A DNA stretch of 64,000 nt from Zeugodacus cucurbitae (lineage: Eukaryota; Arthropoda; Insecta; Diptera; Tephritidae): the NCBI RefSeq assembly GCF_028554725.1, contig NC_071668.1, positions 56,525,732-56,589,731 on the forward strand, given 5' to 3'. The notes beneath the pieces are model-generated. The model saw only the letters and a program-made list of their open reading frames with translations. It made no database searches and was not told the origin of the DNA. Each line of letters begins with the position of its first letter. Position 1 is the first letter of the stretch. Shown here in pieces: positions 58,494 to 64,000 of this stretch. The position numbers and the translations under genes are program-made.

Positions 58494-58611
58494 CCGTACA
58501 TACAAAACTCATCAAACGCAATGCTGGAAACGGTTAAGGGTGAATCATTTATTTCAAAATTTTTTGTTTTTATATTGAGCAACACGAGAGAGGCTGTCGT
58601 GCGCTGCTCGC
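58494..58611 (-). pseudogene. TREX-like fragment E (exon 1 remnant)
   Basis: The minus strand reads EQRTTASLVLLNIKTKNFEI, then VSSIAFDEFCMYGIPIK. This is the middle of exon 1 of the degenerate type (Exo I already LNIKT). Start codon, exon end and all other exons are missing. Confidence 0.75.
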
Positions 58612-58649
58612 ATTAACATACATAAAAGTCTTTTTAAGAATATATGTAT

Positions 58650-58860
58650 GTACATGTATGGAATTCGCGTAGAAACCGTTTAGCCGATTATAGCCGAATC
58701 GATAATAGCGCGCCTTTCTTCTCTTTTCCTCGCAGTTTGGCGCCAGTTGGAAACCCCAAGAGTAGCCAGGTCGCTCTCCAACTGGTCTTTCCAACAGAGT
58801 GAAGGCCTTCCTCTTCCTCTGCTTCCTCCGACGGGTACTGGATCTTGCTTTTTGTTGGAT
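58650..58860 (-). pseudogene. RTE-type retrotransposon remnant
   Basis: The minus strand reads QYPSEEAEEEEGLHSVGKTS, then WRATWLLLGFPTGAKL-like, the end of the same non-LTR reading frame as at 33285-33500. Decayed. Confidence 0.5.
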
Positions 58861-59404
58861 TATCCAATTATAGCAACATTTTTGCTTATGAATAGTTTTG
58901 CGATGAATTCAAAGCATGACTAATAAATGTTGAATAAAAAGCTCAGCTTTGCGTGCAATTGTTTGTTATAACAACTTATTCAACTGGAATTTTGAATTAT
59001 CACAACATTTTAGTTTATCAATCATATTGGGGAAATTTAACATATGACTAATAAATGTATACAAAGCTCAGCTTTACGACTAAAACAGAAATTCCATATT
59101 TTAAGATTTCCTCATTATTATAATTTTACGCTGCCGAAGTACGTTGACTTCGAAAGTTACGATAGTTGGTGTATTTCAAAACCAATTTCTTAAATATTTG
59201 CTACACTAAGTGAATTTACATAAAAAAAAAAATTATAAACAACTTGCTACTGTCTCGGTTATAAAAAATTGTTATTTATAATTCCAACACTGGTACATAA
59301 TAATTATATTTTGAGTATAATTAATGGAAGACTGCTGTTTTGTTAAGGCATTGCATATAGATGTGCACAAAGTTGTGCGCAGCGACATGTAGAATTTATT
59401 TTTG
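58861..59404. other. Intergenic, 3' flank of the intact TREX gene
   Basis: No gene recognised. Two diverged copies of a short segment (TGAATAAAAAGCTCAGCTTTG at 58931 and CAAAGCTCAGCTTTACGAC at 59060) are present; a related phrase is at 47850. Confidence 0.4.
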
Positions 59405-60539
59405 TCATCGTCTTATTGATATATCCTCGAAAGGTATGGCACGTTCTTTTGCATAATCAAGGAAACTTCTACCGTACACTCTCATTAAATTCATTAAAGA
59501 CTCCACATCTGCTTCAGCGCAATGCACATTTTTGGGTGAATTCTTAAAAATACGTTTATAAATATTTTCCAATTTGTACACATCTTTTGGTGGATATTTG
59601 TCAAGTTGGTAGTTTGCAAAGAGTGTTCGTTTAGATTTAAAAGAAGTTTTTTCACCCGTGGAGGTATGGGAATGCGAGCGTTTTACACCAGTAACAATGG
59701 GTCGTCTAGGTGTTGTTTCGTTACGTGCTTGCCAGTCGGTTTTTGCTTCAGCATCAAGTTGCTCAGAAAGTGTCTGCCTGGAGTCCAATAATACAGTTTC
59801 ATTTCTTTCATCAGAATCGGATAATTTTATTACAGATTCCTCTATATTAGTACGACAAATACTGGCATCAGATATCTCGGCAGCTGAAGATTCTTCTTTC
59901 ATTTTTTGATCCAAAATCCGAAATGCCATCAAAGAATCCACACATAGGATGTCGCACGGAAGGCTCTATAAAGTAATAATGGAACATGTATACATAATAT
60001 AGAAAATAAAAAAAAAATATTTTTCGTACTAAATTTAACTTGTTGAACGTCTGTTTCACTATCGGAAAATCAAACGTATCACCATTGTGTGCAACCAAAC
60101 ATACTGGTTGTGGCATGTGCTTAAGGAAGTTTGTGATTACACTGGCAGCATTTTCATCGAAATGTGTTTCCTTTTCAAGACTATAATTACTCAAACCTGT
60201 AAGAAATATGAAGTATAATCTATACACATTTATTTTAAAGATATCTCAAACATTACCAGTAATTTTCTCAGCCTTCGGATGTATGAGACGTCTTGGGTTG
60301 AATAACATTGTAAGCTTATGCAAATGTCGTGGTTGTTCGAGCTCTAATGTTATACTCTCGATTTCTTTCAGTTTTATTGGATCTCTGTCCAACTCACTGG
60401 TTGAAAAACCATACATACATAATTCCGTAATAGCGACTTTTGAGAAATTATATGGCAAATCATTTGTTTCCAAATCAAACACCACAAAGGATGCAATTTG
60501 ACAGCGATCTGTGTCAATTTCTTTTTTTGTTGAGGACAT
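59405..60539 (-). CDS. Trex: TREX-type 3'-5' DNA exonuclease (intact, catalytic)
   Basis: Three exons, 60539-60257, 60196-60030 and 59965-59405, with 60- and 64-bp GT-AG introns, give 336 aa. All DEDDh motifs are present: Exo I VFDLETNDLP (D22, E24), Exo II LVAHNGDTFDFP (HNG 131-133, D137) and Exo III HCAEADV (H298, D303). The ITGLS and LCVDSL signatures of TREX proteins are also kept. TREX enzymes degrade single-stranded and double-stranded DNA 3' ends and clear cytosolic DNA; Drosophila has one such gene, CG3165 from memory. Compared with mammalian TREX1, the segment between D160 and about residue 280 is roughly 100 residues longer, charged and with a basic GVKRSHSHTS stretch. This is the segment that became repetitive in paralogs A and C. 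The long C-terminal membrane tail of TREX1 is absent. Confidence 0.93.
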
Positions 60540-61147
60540 AATAATTATTAAACTATTTGTTAAAATAATAAAACTATATGCTTTCACTGGTGGTCACCGG
60601 TAAAATTTCGTTATTCCAATTTACAATTCTATGTAGTTGTGCTGGTCGTGTTCTACTGTGCTGGTTTTGTTTATGCGACTCGAATAATCATTTATGCTAG
60701 ATTATATCAACTATCGATTTTAATATTTCTCAATGATTATTATTGAAATGCAAATCAAATGAATACTTAATTATACAATAACTTTATATAAATATAAAAC
60801 AACAATTTCTCTTGTGAAATTGTCTCACAAGTATTAGGAAAATATAGAAAATAAACAAAATTTAACGTCAATTAGAATAAGTGACAAGCGATAGTCGATA
60901 AGTTATCGGAAATGTGTCATATGTTTTTTGTATTAAATTTGTCAGAACGGCTGGTAGAATTTGTTTGTGATTTTATTTACTCCGGATTTTACGAAAGTAT
61001 AGAAATATTTCTGATAACATTTAATTTGTGTCCACTTGCGCATATTTTCATTATTAAATCTATAGAATAATTTAAACATTAAGTTTGAAGCAGAACTTTG
61101 AGAATTTCTTGCTGTTAAAATCTTCATAGAGTTAAAAAAGAAACACT
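60540..61147. other. Shared upstream region of Trex and the Myb-like gene
   Basis: The two genes diverge from this 608-bp A/T-rich interval, so it should hold both promoters. No TATA box stands out. GATAGTCGATAAGTTATCGG at 60891-60910 contains GATA/TATCG words of the kind bound by the DREF/BEAF type of fly promoter factor, but this is only suggestive. Confidence 0.45.
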
Positions 61148-62000
61148 ATGGCAAATAACGAAATTAAATTCAAAAGTGAGTGCATATACACAAACACATA
61201 TTCCAAAGTAATATTTTAATTTTAAATAAAAAAAAATGAAAAATTAATACTTTCAAGGTTTTAAATGGTCCAAAGACACAACGGCGCTGTTGATTGCTTT
61301 GATAAGACAAAATTACAAACAATTACAATGTGGCGTAAAGAAAATTACTTTTCAACAAATTGCACAGGAAATTAACAATCAATTTGAAACAAACTTGGCT
61401 TATGATCAAGTTGAATCAAAATGGAAAGGTCTAAAGAAAACATACCTAAAGATGAAAGGTTCGAAAACAAAATTGAGTTGGGAGTTTTATGAACAAATTG
61501 ATGAAATTCTTAAAGCTGAAATATACTCCTCACTGACTGCAAATTGTGATAATGCCTTTACTACTGGCTTTGAAACAAAGTTCGATTTTGTTGAATACAC
61601 TATAGAGCCGAAGAGTTCCACTTTTCGACAATCTCGAAAAAGACGTAGAGATCATAGTGATGAAGACCACAGTGAACAGGAAATATATAGCAGTGCTGAG
61701 GACGTGAGTGGTGGAACGCATAAAAGTCAGATTAGTAAAGGTCCAGTATTTCGCAAAGAAGACAGTGATGAAAGAGGAGTTCGGAGGTCTAAAGTTATTG
61801 ACACAGATCGATATAGCAAAGCATGTCGTAGTCGTCCAATAAGTGAAGATGAACGGAATGATTACGAATGCAGCGGATGTAAAAGAAATCATAATTGTTA
61901 TGAAAGTATAGAGGATGCCAGAGAAAGACGGCATCAAGAAAAAATGAAAATGGCTAGAAAGTTTCTTGAAATTTTCGAGAGAATGGTAGATAAAATGTAA
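61148..62000 (+). CDS. Myb/SANT-like (MADF-type) DNA-binding protein, PIF/Harbinger partner type
   Basis: Exon 1 (61148-61175, MANNEIKFKS) and exon 2 (61258-62000) flank an 82-bp GT-AG intron and give 256 aa. Residues about 11-90 form a trihelix Myb/SANT-like domain with the spaced aromatic residues FKWSKDTTALLIALI, FQQIAQEIN and VESKWKGLKKTYLKMK. The middle is acidic/basic low complexity with an NLS-like RQSRKRRRDH. A CSGCKRNHNC cysteine pair and a C-terminal helix (RRHQEKMKMARKFLEIFERM) follow. Proteins of this build accompany PIF/Harbinger transposases and carry them to DNA, and several have become host genes in flies. The decayed transposase lies next door in convergent orientation. The fully open frame suggests host use, but a recent element is possible. 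Confidence 0.8.
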
Positions 62001-62063
62001 TACATAATGGTTATAATGTACAATTTTATATTAAAGAATAGTTTTTATTTAAACATTGAAATT

Positions 62064-63347
62064 TTATTCGTATAAACAATGCATTCGTAAGTATCTTTTA
62101 CGCGACACCACCTCAGTCTCGACTTTGCCGCTGCACAATACACTGTCATATTCCTCAACTTGATATTCAATGTCTTCTTCTGTAATATCGCTGTTTGGCA
62201 GACAAATATTGTGTAGAATGTAGCAAACATCAATGCATTTTTTTAAAGCAGTAGACCTTAGACTATCTATGTAGTAAAGCCTCTGAAATCTTCTTTTCAG
62301 TAGTCTTAATGAACGTTTAAGACCTTCACGGCACTCAGAATGTATTGTATTAAAAACTGTTTGTCTATCGCTAAATTCACCAGGTGGTGTTATTAACCAA
62401 GCCCTTGCCCAATCACTTAATAACAACATAATAAAAATTATTATTGAGATATTATACATTCGATATTAGTGAAATTTTAAAACCTGAGTTTATTTTGCCA
62501 TTTCGTTTGATACTGCCTGCAGGAGAACAGAATGAGTTCCAGCTGTATTTATATATGATTTATTTGAACTAATTGGTGCTCTAATCTTTATATGACAACT
62601 GCCTATGCAACCTAATTCGCCTAAAATATAAAAAAAAAATAAAAATATATATATATAGAACTCCTGGTACTTAAATCACTACTATAGGGTATTTATATAT
62701 TCAATTATATTTTATATTCATTTCACCTTTTAAATTATAAATAGCACTATAATGTTTTGTAGTGCTGTCCGCTTCTTTTAGATTTGGCCACTTAATGATG
62801 TGTTTCTCCTCATTCATTTTAAGTATTGCATTGCACACGTTGGAAATAACTCTCCATGAGGTTGAAGTACAAACACCAAACCTGTCTGATATTGATCTGT
62901 ATAAAAATAAATAAACATTTAATTGTTCAATTTTGATAAAATTATTTCAATTAACATAGTCAAGACCTGTTTATCCAGATTTAATGCATTTCGTCCAGGG
63001 ACATACTTTTTGTACAAGTATGGATAAATATCCCTGCAGATTATTCCAAATATAACAGTTTCTACGCGAAAGTTTTGTTAAACGTTTTTATTGGGCACTG
63101 GTATTATTATGTCCTCATCAAAACAAATGTTTGTTTTCTCTGCGTCCTTGACCGTTACAGGACCTTCATAACTATTGCTACAATTGTACCGCTCAAAATT
63201 GGAGCTACGCAATTTGTTGGATTTCTTATATTTTGTTAAATGTTTTTTAACCACTTGTATGCCATTATCACTTTCTTCATCTTCACTGTCATTGAAAAGT
63301 AAATTAAATACTTCTTTTAAAATAACAAGCTTCTCCATTATTTCCAA
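62064..63347 (-). pseudogene. PIF/Harbinger transposase, decayed
   Basis: Read on the minus strand: MEIMEKLVILKEVFNLLF (63347 onward), an in-frame TAA at 63080-63078, QNFRVETVIFGIICRDIYPY, PGRNALNLDKQ, a gap, YRSISDRFGVCTSTSWRVIS, IKWPNLKEADST, GCIGSCHIKIRAP, a stop after VSNEMAK (about 62495), then SDWARAWLITPPGEF, FNTIHSECREGLKRS, RLLKRRFQRLYY and CYILHNICLPN. The order matches Harbinger transposases. The IDGTHI motif is IGSCHI, so its catalytic Asp is lost. The R..VE..F motif lacks its Glu. The central PGS..HD block is missing. It could be a domesticated gene with introns I have not resolved, but the stop and missing active site favour decay. Confidence 0.7.
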
Positions 63348-63349
63348 AA

Positions 63350-63799
63350 AATATAAATATTACGCTGAGATAAATTTGCATTTGTTTGAAATCAAGCAGT
63401 GTTGCCAAAAATGCTCAAAATTTATAGTTACAATATTTAAAAATTAATAAAATATTTAAAATAATACAATAATAAAATATTTAAAAATTATTAAAAATAT
63501 TTAAAAATTCATATTTCCTCTATTATAGTTAATATTCAAATTGTTGGGATGTAGTTTTATTTTATTTTATATGTATATTTTTAAATCTTCAATGTCAATT
63601 GTCAAATTGTCAATGACGAATTCGCCGTAAAAGCCGAAAACAACAAAGTATGCAAATGCTACCAAAACATTAATAGCTGCTGTCAATTAAATTTAAAAAT
63701 TTTATTCGTTCTAAAAGTGAATTAAGACAAAACTTGTTTGTGTGTTTCGTTTATAAATGTAAATTCGTCATAAAAGTTGGAAATCTTAAAAACGAAGTA
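63350..63799. other. Intergenic, upstream region of gamma-tubulin
   Basis: A/T-rich with short repeats of AATATTTAAAAATT between 63420 and 63510. No gene. It should contain the gamma-tubulin promoter and 5' leader. No TATA box is evident. Confidence 0.5.
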
Positions 63800-64000
63800 A
63801 TGCCAAGCGAGATAATTACATTGCAGTTGGGCCAATGCGGCAATCAAAGTATGTATCGTATATATGTTTTTAGGACTAGCTCCCAGTTCTGGCGCAATTG
63901 CACCGTATACAAATGCATATTTCTTCACTAATTGTTTACTTACTGTAGTTGGATTTGAGTTTTGGAAGCGTCTATGTCTTGAACACGGCATATCACCCAG
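63800..64000 (+). CDS. gammaTub23C: Gamma-tubulin, 5' end (gene continues past the window)
   Basis: Exon 1 (63800-63848) encodes MPSEIITLQLGQCGNQ. After a 100-bp intron (GTATGT...TGTAG), exon 2 from 63949 continues IGFEFWKRLCLEHGISP, so the split Ile codon is restored. This is the strictly conserved start of gamma-tubulin with the QLGQCGNQ nucleotide-binding loop. The protein nucleates microtubules at centrosomes within the gamma-tubulin ring complex. Flies have a ubiquitous (23C) and a maternal (37C) gene. I choose 23C because the N-terminus fits and because in D. melanogaster the gene numbers I remember (CG3157 for gammaTub23C, CG3165 for the TREX orthologue) suggest the same two genes are neighbours there. 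Confidence 0.93.

Noticed and set aside
61530..61937. 135-codon minus-strand open frame
   Set aside because: Shadow of the Myb-like gene exon 2 on the plus strand.
63722..63991. 89-codon minus-strand open frame
   Set aside because: Antisense to gamma-tubulin exons 1-2 and the intron; no independent support.
31000..64000. tRNA, snRNA, riboswitch or bacterial operon features
   Set aside because: Looked for cloverleaf-like A/B boxes and bacterial signals and found none that I could support; the sequence is eukaryotic.

Overview
The window is eukaryotic and almost certainly from a higher fly. The evidence is short GT-AG introns, a gamma-tubulin gene, a TREX-type exonuclease gene, a rosa-like DD41D mariner, RTE and jockey retrotransposon remnants, and dispersed repeats of the kind common in tephritid fruit flies. 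A tephritid of the Bactrocera type is my best guess. That guess rests on remembered repeat families and could not be searched.

Layout. Positions 1-30930 hold one tandem 5S rDNA array. All genes are on the minus strand: 49 full 126-nt copies plus a 50th, truncated copy at the edge. Unit length is 599-637 bp, and multi-unit blocks have been re-duplicated inside the array. Every full copy carries the same 8-nt insertion relative to the canonical 118-120 nt insect 5S RNA. From 30931 to 35155 the window is a repeat graveyard with an internally deleted mariner at 33887-34786.

From about 35.1 to 58.6 kb lies a tandemly duplicated accessory region. It contains two nearly identical genes for small secreted proteins with an arginine-rich tail (35487-35921 and 43651-44112, plus strand). 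It also contains a family of minus-strand TREX-like genes. Two of these are open (A, 36530-41724; C, 49878-54058), one is broken (B, 45421-47512), and three are fragments (57335-57993, 58494-58611, 41836-42110). The open ones keep the three-exon structure of the normal gene but have lost every catalytic residue of the DEDDh nuclease. The loop encoded at the start of exon 3 has expanded into long protein repeats: 35/30-aa units in A and 111-aa units in C. The region is riddled with Tc1, RTE, jockey and unclassified repeat insertions.

From 59.4 kb to the end the window looks like ordinary conserved genome: an intact TREX exonuclease gene (59405-60539, minus), a Myb/SANT-like gene of PIF/Harbinger type (61148-62000, plus), a decayed Harbinger transposase (62064-63347, minus), and the 5' end of gamma-tubulin (63800 onward, plus). 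The most likely history is that the intact TREX gene seeded the degenerate paralogs, which then amplified together with the arginine-rich secreted gene between the 5S array and the TREX/gamma-tubulin locus.
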